A model generated the notes under the pieces. The model was not told the DNA's origin. It saw nothing but the letters and a program-made list of their open reading frames with translations, and did not search any database. Source: Methylobacterium brachiatum (GTDB taxonomy: Bacteria; Pseudomonadota; Alphaproteobacteria; Rhizobiales; Beijerinckiaceae). Taken from it: 52,129 bases of DNA. The position numbers and the translations under genes were made by a program. The DNA is taken from the NCBI RefSeq assembly GCF_020523825.1, contig NZ_JAJALK010000027.1, positions 1-52,129 on the forward strand, written 5' to 3'. Shown here piece by piece: positions 16,337 through 24,677 of the stretch. How positions within the stretch are numbered: position 1 is the stretch's first letter; every line of letters begins with the position of its first letter.

Positions 16337-17289
16337 CACTTGTGCTCCGCCTTGGAGGCCGGGACGGTGCCAGCCGGGGGCGTCACCTTCGGATCGCCGA
16401 GCACGGCGCCGTCGACCGTGCGGCCGTACATGGAGTTCGGGTTGTCGTGGAACTTGGCACGCGTCTCGGCCACGTCGCCGGTGAAGCGCGGATCCTGCGG
16501 GCGGACCTGGCTGTCGATGTAGGTCGCCACGTCCCAGGATTGCTGCGGCGTCAACGTCCCGCCCATGCCCAGCGGCATGTTGGCGTGGATGAACTCGGCG
16601 GCGTTCTTGATCGAGCCCATGCCGGCGCCCCAGTTGAACGAGCGCGGACCCCAGAGCGGCGGGAACACAACCTTGCCGTCGGCCGACTGGCCGAGCCCGT
16701 CGGCTCCGTGGCAGGCGGCGCAGTTCTCGGCATAGACCTGCGCGCCGCGGGCGTAGTCCGGCGCCAGCGCGGGCTTAGGGAGCGCGGGGAAACCGCGGCC
16801 TTCGGGCTTCTCGCCGGTCGGCAGGCCTTTGGCGAGGAAGAAGGAGTAGCTTTCCAGGGCGACGAGCACCGGGTCGCCGAGCGGGGGCACTTTCCCGTTC
16901 ATGCTGTAACGGAAGCAACCCTGCAGGCGCTCCTGGAACGAGTTCACATGACCGTTCTTGGACCGGTAGGCGGGATAGGAGACGTAGGCCGCCCACATCG
17001 GCGCCGAGCCGGCCAGCCGCCCGGCGTCGAGGTGGCAGTTCGAGCAGCGCAGGTCGTTGCCGACATAGGCGGCCGCGTGTTCCCCCGGCTCGCGGAAGAT
17101 CTGCTCGCCCAGCCGGACTTCGTCGCCGAACTTGCCGGCGGGAATCGCGTCCTCGGCCGGCGGCGTGAAGGGCGCCGGCGTCTCCGTTGCCCCGGCCGCA
17201 CGCGGGAACCACGCCGTCTCCGCGGCCAGCCCCGCCACGGCCAGGGCCGAGACGGCGCAGGCGGTCGCGGCCGCTTGCATGAACCTCAT
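16336..17289 (-). CDS. TsdA-like dihaem cytochrome c (thiosulfate dehydrogenase family)
   Basis: A 317-residue exported cytochrome with two haem sites, CSNCH (82-86) and CAACH (190-194). Between them is the segment RLQGCFRYSMNGK, whose Cys125 aligns with the unusual Cys haem ligand of thiosulfate dehydrogenase TsdA. TsdA couples two thiosulfates to tetrathionate or runs in reverse. The CSNCHLDAG and MNGK motifs are also TsdA features. Its stop overlaps subunit 2A, so it is cotranscribed with the ba3 oxidase and probably feeds electrons to it. A general electron carrier without thiosulfate activity is the alternative. Confidence 0.78.
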   Translation of the reverse strand: MRFMQAAATACAVSALAVAGLAAETAWFPRAAGATETPAPFTPPAEDAIPAGKFGDEVRLGEQIFREPGEHAAAYVGNDLRCSNCHLDAGRLAGSAPMWAAYVSYPAYRSKNGHVNSFQERLQGCFRYSMNGKVPPLGDPVLVALESYSFFLAKGLPTGEKPEGRGFPALPKPALAPDYARGAQVYAENCAACHGADGLGQSADGKVVFPPLWGPRSFNWGAGMGSIKNAAEFIHANMPLGMGGTLTPQQSWDVATYIDSQVRPQDPRFTGDVAETRAKFHDNPNSMYGRTVDGAVLGDPKVTPPAGTVPASKAEHK

Positions 17290-17963
17290 GGCTTCCCTCC
17301 CGCCGTGTTTTCGATCGTCTCGCCCGTTTTCAGGCCGGCTGCGTAGGCGGCCACCGCCTCGATGTCGGCCGGGGACAGGCGCGCGGCGATCGCCCGCATG
17401 TATGCGCCGCGCGGATCGCGGATGTCGCCAGCGCGCCAGCGATGGAGTTGCTCGGCGATGTAGGGGCCGGACTGGCCGGCCAGCCGCGGCGTGAAGCTGC
17501 CGACGCCGACGCCGTTCGGGCCGTGGCACTGGGTACAAGCGATCAGGCCTGTGCGCGCGTCCCCGCGCTGGAACAGGGCCATGCCGCGATCGAGCTTGGC
17601 GACCGGCTCCGGGATCGGATCGACCGGTGCGGGGATGGGCAGGGCCGCAAAATACTCAGCGACGGCCCGGCGCTCATCGGCCGAGAGCGAGGCGGCGTAG
17701 GGGGCCATGATCGCGTTGGCGCGTACCCCCGTGGCGAAGTGGCCGAGTTGGTCGGCGATGTAGGAGGCGTGGAGTCCGGCCAGCCGTGGGATGCCCACGT
17801 CCGCCTGTCCGGCGCCGTCGGCGCCGTGGCAGGCGGCGCAGGCCGGCCGTCCGGAAGAACCGGGCTGCATCGCGACGGTCGCGCCGGTAGCCGGATCGTC
17901 CCCCGCGAAGACTGGCGCAGGGGCGAGGAGCGCGAGCGTCAGGGCGAGGCCTGCGCGAGACAT
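17286..17963 (-). CDS. Dihaem cytochrome c (c4-like)
   Basis: A 225-residue periplasmic protein made of two similar class I cytochrome domains, haem sites CAACH (42-46) and CTQCH (143-147), each followed by a PRLAG motif. This is the c4 pattern; c4 proteins deliver electrons to terminal oxidases. The start at 17963 is chosen because it gives a clean signal peptide (AGLALTLALLAPAPVFAG); ATG at 18020 would add 19 residues. The stop overlaps the TsdA-like start in ATGA. Confidence 0.83.
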   Translation of the reverse strand: MSRAGLALTLALLAPAPVFAGDDPATGATVAMQPGSSGRPACAACHGADGAGQADVGIPRLAGLHASYIADQLGHFATGVRANAIMAPYAASLSADERRAVAEYFAALPIPAPVDPIPEPVAKLDRGMALFQRGDARTGLIACTQCHGPNGVGVGSFTPRLAGQSGPYIAEQLHRWRAGDIRDPRGAYMRAIAARLSPADIEAVAAYAAGLKTGETIENTAGGKP

Positions 17964-18112
17964 CCAGCCGCGAATGCCCACGAAGCCCCACCACGCAGAC
18001 GTATTCGAGCAGCCTGTCATCACGTGTGTGTGAGCTTTCGCCGTGTTGCGGTCCATTCGTTTGATCCGAACGCTGCAACCCGCCGCCAGCGGTGGCGACG
18101 ACCCATCGCGCG

Positions 18113-18430
18113 TCAGTTCGACTGGTTGCGATAAAGACAAGTCGCCCCGCGGTCCTCGTAGCCCCCCGGACACGCTTGAAGGCATGTCCCGGCCACCTGC
18201 TTCAGGCCCGGCGGGCACTCCCCCTGAGGGCCCGTAGGACCGTGGGTTTCCGTCCGGCGATCCAGGTCGGCTCTGGCGTGGATCGACCGGCAGGCCGCCC
18301 CCACCGTCCGATAACCCGGGGAGCAGGCCGGTGCCGCCATCGTCGGTGCCGGGACAGCGAGCGCCGAGGTCGCGAGCGACAACCATAAGGTCCGTCGCAC
18401 ACGGTGGAACGAGCACGGTGTGCCGATCAT
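18113..18430 (-). CDS. Small exported cysteine-containing protein
   Basis: A 105-residue protein with a signal peptide (LWLSLATSALAVPAPTMAA) and a mature part with six cysteines in short C-x-PG-Y/L units (CSPGYRTVGAAC, CPPGLKQVAGTC, CPGGYEDRGATC). This is three loose repeats, suggesting disulfide-bonded loops. I do not recognise the family. It lies in line with the cytochrome genes on the same strand, about 150 bp upstream of the c4-like gene. Confidence 0.6.
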   Translation of the reverse strand: MIGTPCSFHRVRRTLWLSLATSALAVPAPTMAAPACSPGYRTVGAACRSIHARADLDRRTETHGPTGPQGECPPGLKQVAGTCLQACPGGYEDRGATCLYRNQSN

Positions 18431-18553
18431 AAGCTGTCGGTCCTGTCTGAACGTGATCGCCGCGTGACACCGGTAGTGTCTGGGCTGGCCGTACACCTGT
18501 GGTTGACCGCACGGCCGCCGATCCGCCGGGTCGGCTCGGGCGCGGCGTGCCGC

Positions 18554-18844
18554 TCACGGCGACGCCTCCCCTGTGCCCGACCCGGCCCGCAGCGTCGCGA
18601 GTCGCGCCCGAGCGGCGTCGGCCCGCGTCAGAACCCCGCGGGCTTCCTCCAGCATCACCGTGCCGTGCGGCGTCAGGCGCAGGCCGCGCCCGGCTCGGTC
18701 GAACAGCGACAGCCCGTACTCGGTCTCCAACGCGGCGATCGAGGCGCTGACGGCGGAGGGTGCCGCGTGCAGCGCCGCCGCGGCCTGCGTCAGGTGCTCC
18801 CGCTCGGCCACCGCCACGAAGACGCGAAGCTGGTGCAGGGTCAT
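18554..18844 (-). pseudogene. LysR-type DNA-binding domain only, truncated regulator
   Basis: Ninety-six residues holding the LysR winged HTH (HQLRVFVAVAEREHLTQAA) and the start of the linker helix, then a stop. The effector domain, normally about 200 residues, is absent, and only about 120 bp separates the stop from the next gene. It resembles the LysR protein at 3097-3993 over the HTH. It is either a remnant or an HTH-only protein that could compete for LysR sites. Met at 18844 is chosen to match the family start. Confidence 0.7.
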
Positions 18845-18869
18845 GATCCTGCCTCCCATCGCCGCCTCC

Positions 18870-19844
18870 TCAACCGCCGAGGTACGGCTTGAAGCCGTAC
18901 CGCTCGAAAATCTGCAGGGCGTCGGGAGACCGGATGAAGGCGAGCCACGCCTTGGCCGCTTCGGGATGGGCCGCTCCCTTCACCTCGGCGCCGGCGTAGA
19001 CGGCCGTGGCGTTGTCCGCGTCCGGGATGTCGACGTGGCCGATGGGATTGCCGACCTGCTGCTGGAACAGCGCCTCGGACTGCCACGTCACGCCGGCCTG
19101 TGCCCGGCCCTGCATCAGGAACAGCGGCGTCTGGCGATGGTGGATATGCGTGAGGATCGTCGAGCCGTCCTTGACCTTGGTGTCGTAGACCGCTGTCTCC
19201 AGATCCTTCCCGCCCGCCTTGGCCAGCGACATCTTGATCTGCCGCGCGATGCCCTCGAACTCGGGGTTGGGCATCGCGAGCCGGATGCCCGGTTTGCCGA
19301 GATCAGACAGACCCTTCACGCCCGCCGGGTTGTCCTTGGGCACCATGATGGTCAGCGTGTTGGTCACGTAGGGCACCGCCGGCCCGACGAGCTTACCCTC
19401 GTGGATCAGCGCCTCGACCTTCTTGAGCCCGGCGAAATAGGCGTCGGGCTTGACCGTGAAGGTCATGTTGCCGACCGTGACGGTACCGCCCGCCTCGATC
19501 TGCTTGACGAGCAGGCCCGGCGGGATCGTCTCCCAGAAGATCCGACCCTTGTACTCCGGGTGGCTCGCCTCGAACGCCTTCACCAGCGGCGCCATCGCGA
19601 AGAAGTAGTTGCCGCCCACGAACAGCACGAGCTTCGGATCGTCCAGGCTGCCGTGGAAGTCGGCGAGCACGTCGACCTCGGGCACGGTGAACGGCAGACC
19701 GCGGGGCGTGGCGTCGTTGTTGTCGCCGTGCTGCCAAGGTGGGAACGGGCCGGGTGGGCCCTTCGCGTCCTCGGCCCGCGCGGCGGAGGACAGCGCGAGG
19801 GCGACGGCGCAGCCGGCGAGCATCGCTTTGTGGAAATGGTGCAT
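18870..19844 (-). CDS. ModA-like periplasmic substrate-binding protein
   Basis: A 324-residue exported binding protein with signal peptide (residues 1-24) and the two-lobe layout of molybdate/sulfate-type binding proteins (VLFVGGNYFFAMAPLVKAFE, later TLTIMVPKDNPAGVKGLSDL). No ABC permease or ATPase gene accompanies it. It lies 10 bp after the Tat DsrE-like gene and upstream of the cytochromes. A sulfur oxyanion or molybdate are possible ligands; this is inference. GGAGGG precedes the ATG. Confidence 0.72.
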   Translation of the reverse strand: MHHFHKAMLAGCAVALALSSAARAEDAKGPPGPFPPWQHGDNNDATPRGLPFTVPEVDVLADFHGSLDDPKLVLFVGGNYFFAMAPLVKAFEASHPEYKGRIFWETIPPGLLVKQIEAGGTVTVGNMTFTVKPDAYFAGLKKVEALIHEGKLVGPAVPYVTNTLTIMVPKDNPAGVKGLSDLGKPGIRLAMPNPEFEGIARQIKMSLAKAGGKDLETAVYDTKVKDGSTILTHIHHRQTPLFLMQGRAQAGVTWQSEALFQQQVGNPIGHVDIPDADNATAVYAGAEVKGAAHPEAAKAWLAFIRSPDALQIFERYGFKPYLGG

Positions 19845-19854
19845 CGAGCCCTCC

Positions 19855-20658
19855 TCACTTCGCGTAGTGAAAACCGGCCTGCTGCAGCTCGGGCAGCGTG
19901 CCGACGGCGCCGGGCGTGAGGATCACGCCGGGGATGAGATGGTTGGTCAGCTCGGCCGCGAGCGCCTCGTGGCTGAGCTTGTCCGGGTTGACGCCCTTGG
20001 CGATCAGGCCGCCGGCCTCCTCCCAGATCGCGTTGTGACAGGAGGTGAACACCACGCCGCGCCGCATCAGAACCGGGATCGCGTTGTCCTCGGGCGAGAA
20101 CACGCCGGCCGGATCCTCGAAGTTCTTCGGGTCGGCCGAGGCCGCCTTGCCCTCGACGATCAGGGTGTTCGACTTGAACTTCGGCCCGGCGAGGTCGGCG
20201 AGCTTGTATTTGTCCCAGGTCTCCTGGTCGTAGAGCGCGAGGTGGGCCGTGCCGTGGGTCGCCGAGACCGCGAGGAAGTCCGGGTGGCGGAACGACCAGA
20301 CCTGCGCGTTCAGCGCGTTGCGCATCAGGTTGAGCCAGGGGCTGGCGATGTCGGTGTTGTCCCAGACCTGCTTCGGTTTGGGTCTGTAGGCCATCACCTC
20401 CGTGAGCGCCTCGTGGTCCCACTCCTCGGTCTTGGTGAGAATCATCGGCACGGTCTTGAAGTCGCGCCGCCGCGGCGCCTTGGCGAGGCGCTCCATCAAG
20501 GCGCGCAGGTCGCCCGCCCCGGCCTCGACCAGGGGGGGCTTGTCGGGGCTCGCGGCCCGGGCCGCCGCCGGCGTGAGGGCCGTGCCGCCCGCCGCTCCCG
20601 CGGCGAGGCCGAGGCCGAGAATCTGCAGCGCTCCGCGCCGTCCGGTCTTGAACGTCAT
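19855..20658 (-). CDS. Tat-exported DsrE-like protein
   Basis: A 267-residue protein with a twin-arginine signal (GRRGALQILGLGLAAG). The mature part resembles the DsrE/DsrF sulfur-relay fold near its end: VVFTSCHNAIWEEAGG then GVILTPGAVGTLPELQQAGF, where a conserved Cys lies in the first stretch. Cytoplasmic DsrE proteins carry sulfur on such a Cys. Exported members are often labelled only as Tat proteins. AGGAGG precedes the ATG. It heads a set with the ModA-like protein and dihaem cytochromes. Confidence 0.6.
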   Translation of the reverse strand: MTFKTGRRGALQILGLGLAAGAAGGTALTPAAARAASPDKPPLVEAGAGDLRALMERLAKAPRRRDFKTVPMILTKTEEWDHEALTEVMAYRPKPKQVWDNTDIASPWLNLMRNALNAQVWSFRHPDFLAVSATHGTAHLALYDQETWDKYKLADLAGPKFKSNTLIVEGKAASADPKNFEDPAGVFSPEDNAIPVLMRRGVVFTSCHNAIWEEAGGLIAKGVNPDKLSHEALAAELTNHLIPGVILTPGAVGTLPELQQAGFHYAK

Positions 20659-20698
20659 GTTGTATCCTCCTGCTGGATCGGGATCGGGGCGTCGGCGG

Positions 20699-20839
20699 TC
20701 AGCCGACGATGGCGAGGCCGGCGATGGCGATGGCCGCGATGGACAGGGCGAGGCTCCACAGGAAGACCCAGCGCATGTGCCCGCTGGTCTCGCCCTCGCG
20801 GGCCTGCTCGGCGGTCTCGATGATGGCCGGCTCGGTCAT
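20699..20839 (-). CDS. Small single-helix membrane protein, copy 1
   Basis: Forty-six residues: a polar N-terminus with the motif AREGETSGHMRWV followed by one hydrophobic helix (LSIAAIAIAGLAIVG). A paralogue with the same motif (ARQGETSNRMRWV) lies at 25334-25477 beside the TDT exporter. GGAGGAGG precedes the ATG. Function unknown; it is the first gene of the minus-strand block leading to the oxidase operon, so it may be a small partner of a membrane complex. Confidence 0.65.
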   Translation of the reverse strand: MTEPAIIETAEQAREGETSGHMRWVFLWSLALSIAAIAIAGLAIVG

Positions 20840-20968
20840 GGCCCCCTCCTCCGGATCGGCGGTCCCGGCTCCTTCGATCGACCGCCTTGGGTTCAAGATG
20901 GACTTCCCTTGCCGTTCTGAAAAACGGTTTGTTCAGCACGTTTCGTTCTGTATTTTCGATAACTCGGG

Positions 20969-21199
20969 TCAGGCGATGCCGAGGATGCGGATCAGGCCGA
21001 GGCTGACCGCGGTCAGCGCGACGAGCGAGGCGACCACCGCCAGCGTCACCCGGGCGCCGGCACCCGCGACGCTGCGCACATCGACGCCCAACCCGAGCGC
21101 CGCCATCGAGACGATGGTGAGCACGTCGGCGGTCGCGGCGATCGGATGGAGCGCCGCCTGCGGGATCAGCCCGGCCGAACGGAGGGCGGGACCATTCAC
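20969..21199 (-). pseudogene. C-terminal fragment of a YeiH-family exporter
   Basis: Seventy-six residues match the C-terminus of the intact YeiH-family protein at 22535-23650: RSAGLIPQ against RSLGLIPQ, and the stretch LTIVSMAALGLGVDVR is identical. The first 290 or so residues are missing, and the sequence upstream of 21200 turns AT-rich at once. It is a broken duplicate left by a rearrangement around the dsb genes. Confidence 0.8.
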
Positions 21200-21287
21200 C
21201 CAAATTCCTGCTAGTCCCTTTTACGAGGGCTGACAGTGAATATCTCAATCAAGCATTCGATCATTTATCACTCGGCATGCGCTCGTC

Positions 21288-21941
21288 TCAGGAGCCGATA
21301 ATTGGTTTGATGATCTTTTCCAAATCAGCAAACGAAAGAGCACCCGGCAGTGGGGCGCCGTTGATGAAAAAAAATGGCGTCGAGTCGACTTTGAAAGTTT
21401 TGTAAGCTCGGTCTTTCGCGGTGTTGATTGCCTCGTAAAGGCTCTGATCTTTCAGTGTCGCTTCGAACTTCGCTTGTGAAAAGCCGGCTTGGCGCATCAT
21501 AACCTGTAACGCGTCGAGTGGCTTGTCTACAAAGGCCCAGTCACGCTGATGCTCAAAGAGCAGATTGCTAACTGGATAGTATCTGACTCCATTATCGGCT
21601 CGTGCCAGCATGGAGCCTGCAGTTGCAAGTGGATCAAGCGGAAAGTCGCGTAAGGTGAAACGCACGAGGCCTTTGTCGACGTACTCCTCCTTGAGCTTCG
21701 GCCAGGTCTCGGTATGGAATTGGGCGCAGTGGGAACACGTCAGCGAGGCATACTCGATGATGGTGCACTTTGCAGTTTCAGGACCGAGCCATAGGTCGTT
21801 AAGCGGCCCCGGTCGCATCAGGTCTGCCAATGGTATGGAGGGGGTCGCAGCTTGAGCGAGGCCTGCCAGCTGAGGCAGCGTCACCGTCGCACTCAGGGCA
21901 AAACCGCCGATCCGCATGGCATCCCGTCGAGACATCATCAT
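21288..21941 (-). CDS. DsbA-family thiol:disulfide oxidoreductase
   Basis: A 217-residue exported thioredoxin-fold protein with Tat-like signal (MSRRDAMRIGG) and active site CSHC (Cys69, Cys72) in TCSHCAQFHTETW; cis-Pro is in DSTPFFF. It is of the DsbA/BdbD type. The start at 21941 has GGGGA six bases upstream; longer starts exist. Codon use and base composition are more AT-rich than the neighbours, which suggests separate acquisition. The usual partner DsbB is next door but broken (22055-22516). Confidence 0.82.
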   Translation of the reverse strand: MMMSRRDAMRIGGFALSATVTLPQLAGLAQAATPSIPLADLMRPGPLNDLWLGPETAKCTIIEYASLTCSHCAQFHTETWPKLKEEYVDKGLVRFTLRDFPLDPLATAGSMLARADNGVRYYPVSNLLFEHQRDWAFVDKPLDALQVMMRQAGFSQAKFEATLKDQSLYEAINTAKDRAYKTFKVDSTPFFFINGAPLPGALSFADLEKIIKPIIGS

Positions 21942-22054
21942 AGAATCCCCAAAGATTTTCATCATAATCATCTTTCTAGAATAGCGATGGTTGTTGTCAC
22001 AGATTTTAATAGCGCTATCGGCTGTCATGCGCAGATCATACGAGGCGAGTTATG

Positions 22055-22516
22055 CTAAAAGCCTAGTAAAAGCACAGCGTTTCAGCCAGCCATTGAAAAG
22101 TCGAGAAAAAGCCACGCTGCCTCGGTGAAGCTGACGATTGGCATTCGATCGATATTGTAGGAGTACGTCTACTGGCCTTGCGACAGGGTCGCCAGATCCA
22201 ATGCAATCGGCGGCATCGGGCCATGCCCCTGTTCCGCGCGTGCGTGGTAGATACCGAGACATGTCTTTAGCAGGAACACGAGTAGTGCCGCGCTCGGCAG
22301 CTAGAGGCGTATGCGGGGCAGGATCGTTGCTCCAGCTGCCACGAGCATTGCCGTCTAGTAGAGCTGGCGCTCGATCAGGCATAGCTAGCTGGGCAGGTAG
22401 CCCAGGCCGTGCTCGAACAACAGACTGCCGCCTGTGATGGCCACCGCGGCGGCGGTGAGGGAAAGGGATACCTGAAGCGGTTCGAGGATGCGATTGCCCC
22501 CGGGCACTACGGGCAT
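22055..22516 (-). pseudogene. dsbB: dsbB pseudogene with five in-frame stops
   Basis: The minus-strand frame from ATG at 22516 runs 153 codons without a frameshift and reads as DsbB: LLFEHGLGYLP, then LCLIERQLY (family PCxLCxxQRxPY), then LGIYHARAEQ and FTEAAWLFL..SMAG. It has TAG at 22385-22387, 22355-22357, 22301-22303 and 22169-22171 and TGA at 22082-22084. The first Cys of the CxxC is Ser, and the cysteines expected in the second loop are not visible. DsbB reoxidises DsbA in the membrane; this copy cannot. Confidence 0.75.
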
Positions 22517-22534
22517 CGGATCTAACGGTCTGGC

Positions 22535-23650
22535 TCACGTGATACCTATCAGATGGATCAGGCAGAGGCTGATCGCGGCCAAAGCCAACAGGGAGAGCGT
22601 GACTGCAGCTGTGACCCGCCCACCGGCCTGGGCCACGACCCTCACGTCGACACCGAGGCCCAGCGCCGCCATCGAGACGATGGTAAGCATGGTGGCCACT
22701 GTGGCGATCGGGACGAGCATGACCTGCGGGATCAGGCCAAGAGAGCGTAGGCCTGCCATGCCTAGGAAGGCGAGGATGAACCAGGGAACCAAACGGTGGA
22801 TCGCGACGCGGCCCGGCGCCGGCCGGTCGCCCGCCGTGACATCGGGGGCAGGTTCATCGGTCTCCTCGCGCAGCCGGCTTGCCAGCATGGACAGCATGAG
22901 AACTACGGGGCCGAGCATCAGCACACGCACAAGCTTGACGAGCGTGCCGATCTGCACGCTGAGCGCAGCCACAGAAGCAGTGGCGGCCAGCACCTGCGGC
23001 ACCGCATAGACTGTCAGGCCGGCGAGCACGCCGTACTGCATGTTCGTTAAGTGCAGGAGTGGAACGAGGATGGGCAGGCCAAGCACCACGAGTACGCCGA
23101 GCACGGCGGTAAAGGCGATCGAGGCCGCCACATCTTCGCTGTCCGCACCAACTACAGGGGCGACGGCGGCGATGGCTGAGTTGCCGCAGATCGAGTTACC
23201 ACAGGCCACCAGCACCGCCATGCGACGCGGAAGGCCGAAAGCTCTACCGAGGCCGTAGCTGACTGCAATCGCTATCGCCACAACGGCAGCGATGCCGATT
23301 AGTAGGGCCGGGCCGGCCGCGACGATGGTGCCAACGCTCAAGGACGCGCCGAGGAGCACGACGGCGATTTCGAGGAGCGTCTTGGCCGAGAAGGCGATGC
23401 CGTATCGCCAACGTGACGAGGGCGTCCAAATGGTGCGGATAGCCGTACCGAGGAGGATAGCCAGCACCAAAGCCTCGAGCCAAGCCCGGCCAAGCAGATC
23501 GGTCTCGACATACTCGAGCCCGATCGCGATGCCCGTGACGACGAGACAGAGCAGCAGGCCAGGTCCCACACGGCGGATCCATCCCACGAATTGCTGTCCG
23601 ACAGAGGAGTTGTGAACTTTCGACGAGACGAGTGATGGGGCGGCGGACAT
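22535..23650 (-). CDS. YeiH/UPF0324 family putative sulfate or sulfite exporter
   Basis: A 371-residue membrane protein with about ten segments and the family motif VACGNSICGNSAIAAVAPVVGA near residue 150. Members are often controlled by the LysR regulator YeiE and occur near sulfite or taurine genes. It follows a palindrome (CTCATTAATGAG at 23707-23718) about 60 bp upstream. A C-terminal duplicate lies at 20969-21199. Role in sulfite removal is inferred from the surrounding genes. Confidence 0.85.
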   Translation of the reverse strand: MSAAPSLVSSKVHNSSVGQQFVGWIRRVGPGLLLCLVVTGIAIGLEYVETDLLGRAWLEALVLAILLGTAIRTIWTPSSRWRYGIAFSAKTLLEIAVVLLGASLSVGTIVAAGPALLIGIAAVVAIAIAVSYGLGRAFGLPRRMAVLVACGNSICGNSAIAAVAPVVGADSEDVAASIAFTAVLGVLVVLGLPILVPLLHLTNMQYGVLAGLTVYAVPQVLAATASVAALSVQIGTLVKLVRVLMLGPVVLMLSMLASRLREETDEPAPDVTAGDRPAPGRVAIHRLVPWFILAFLGMAGLRSLGLIPQVMLVPIATVATMLTIVSMAALGLGVDVRVVAQAGGRVTAAVTLSLLALAAISLCLIHLIGIT

Positions 23651-23706
23651 GAATTTTGGCCTTTCGTCTGCGGCCTACCTCACATCCCGACGAGCAATCA
23701 GTCCAA

Positions 23707-23718
23707 CTCATTAATGAG
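23707..23718. promoter_or_regulatory. Palindrome upstream of the YeiH-family gene
   Basis: CTCATTAATGAG is a perfect 12-bp palindrome about 57 bp before the ATG of the exporter gene, in an AT-rich stretch. Its place and symmetry suit an operator for a LysR or other dimeric regulator. It does not match the sorA/TDT dyad. Confidence 0.4.
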
Positions 23719-23883
23719 ATTATTCTGTTCGTTTGATTCGATGGATACTCTTTCGTGTTCGAGTTCGCCTCAATCCGGCAACGGTTCCGATGGAGGTAAG
23801 ATAAGAAATGGCACCGAGAACCCAGCGAATTATTTCTGACATGTCAATGGTCGGATCAATCCAAATAGTAATCTTTTGGCTTA

Positions 23884-23908
23884 CAATAATTGTAGCGAGC
23901 AATTATTG
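23884..23908. repeat. Inverted repeat in an AT-rich stretch
   Basis: CAATAATTG and CAATTATTG form a 9-bp stem around TAGCGAG. An overlapping shorter dyad (GTAGC/GCTAC, 23892-23912) can form instead. It lies between the YeiH promoter and the ISL3 fragment. Role unknown; it could be a hairpin at an old element edge. Confidence 0.35.
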
Positions 23909-24040
23909 CTACGATGTAGGCCTCAAATTGTGCAGTGCCTCGCAAGCGTTTTTTTCTTCCGCTGGCCGCCCCCTCGCGTGGCCTGCCCCCTGGGAAGTGG
24001 TCCTCCGTGAGGTATGGCTTCGCGCCATGTTGGAGTTGAC

Positions 24041-24407
24041 CCCGCTTGTAGTCCACGGGCTCGCCCTCGGCGGTAAGCCCGATGCGAGTCTGGGCCTGTG
24101 CAAGGCGGCGCGTCCGGCATGCTCGCGGCGGCATCAGCTGCGGGAGTGACTCAGCGAAGGTGCGACGGCGGCAGGCACGATAATGGCAGTAGAAGCGTCG
24201 GATGCGCAGACGCAGCGTCATGGGCTGACCGACGCTCGGTAGATCGGCCGGGCAGCGTTCATAGCGGCTGTGAACGGCAGAGCTGGTCGTGCCACAGGTT
24301 GAGCAACGCCCATGCACACGTCGCGCCTGGGCGAAGACAACAAGACGACCGTCGTTCCGGATGACGCACTCGATGGTGCAGCCCGGCAGGGAAGAGGACA
24401 GGATCAT
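24041..24407 (-). pseudogene. ISL3-family transposase, N-terminal fragment
   Basis: About 120 residues match the start of ISL3-type transposases: the zinc-binding region (GRCSTCGTTSSAVHSRYERC and FYCHYRACRRRTF) and the following basic helix. The match ends near RIGLTAEGE, and the frame then runs into unrelated sequence. The outer end of the element is visible as GGTTCTCCCGCACTTTGC on the minus strand at 24474-24457. The rest of the transposase is missing here. Confidence 0.72.
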
Positions 24408-24677
24408 CCCCCTAGTGAATCAGCCCGTGCCATCCCCCTCACCGCGACCGTTCCATGCAAAGTGCGGGAGAACCACGATGCCGAGGGAGGATTAGTGGAA
24501 CACGATGCAACATCGGTATAAGCTCGAACAGACCCCAGGCTTGGCCATCCGGTTCTGCTGGTTCATGCTGCTCTCGCCCGGCGGCGTTGCGAGCGTTGCC
24601 CTCTTTCTTCGTGCCTTCGCCGGAACGCCGTAAAGGGTCCTTCTCATGCTTGCGTAATCACATCGGTATCCAAGTGC

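Noticed and set aside
23808..24149. Plus-strand open frame with a hydrophobic start and an upstream GGAGG
   Set aside because: It runs into the antisense of the ISL3 fragment and the spacing of the ribosome site is long; not convincing as a gene.
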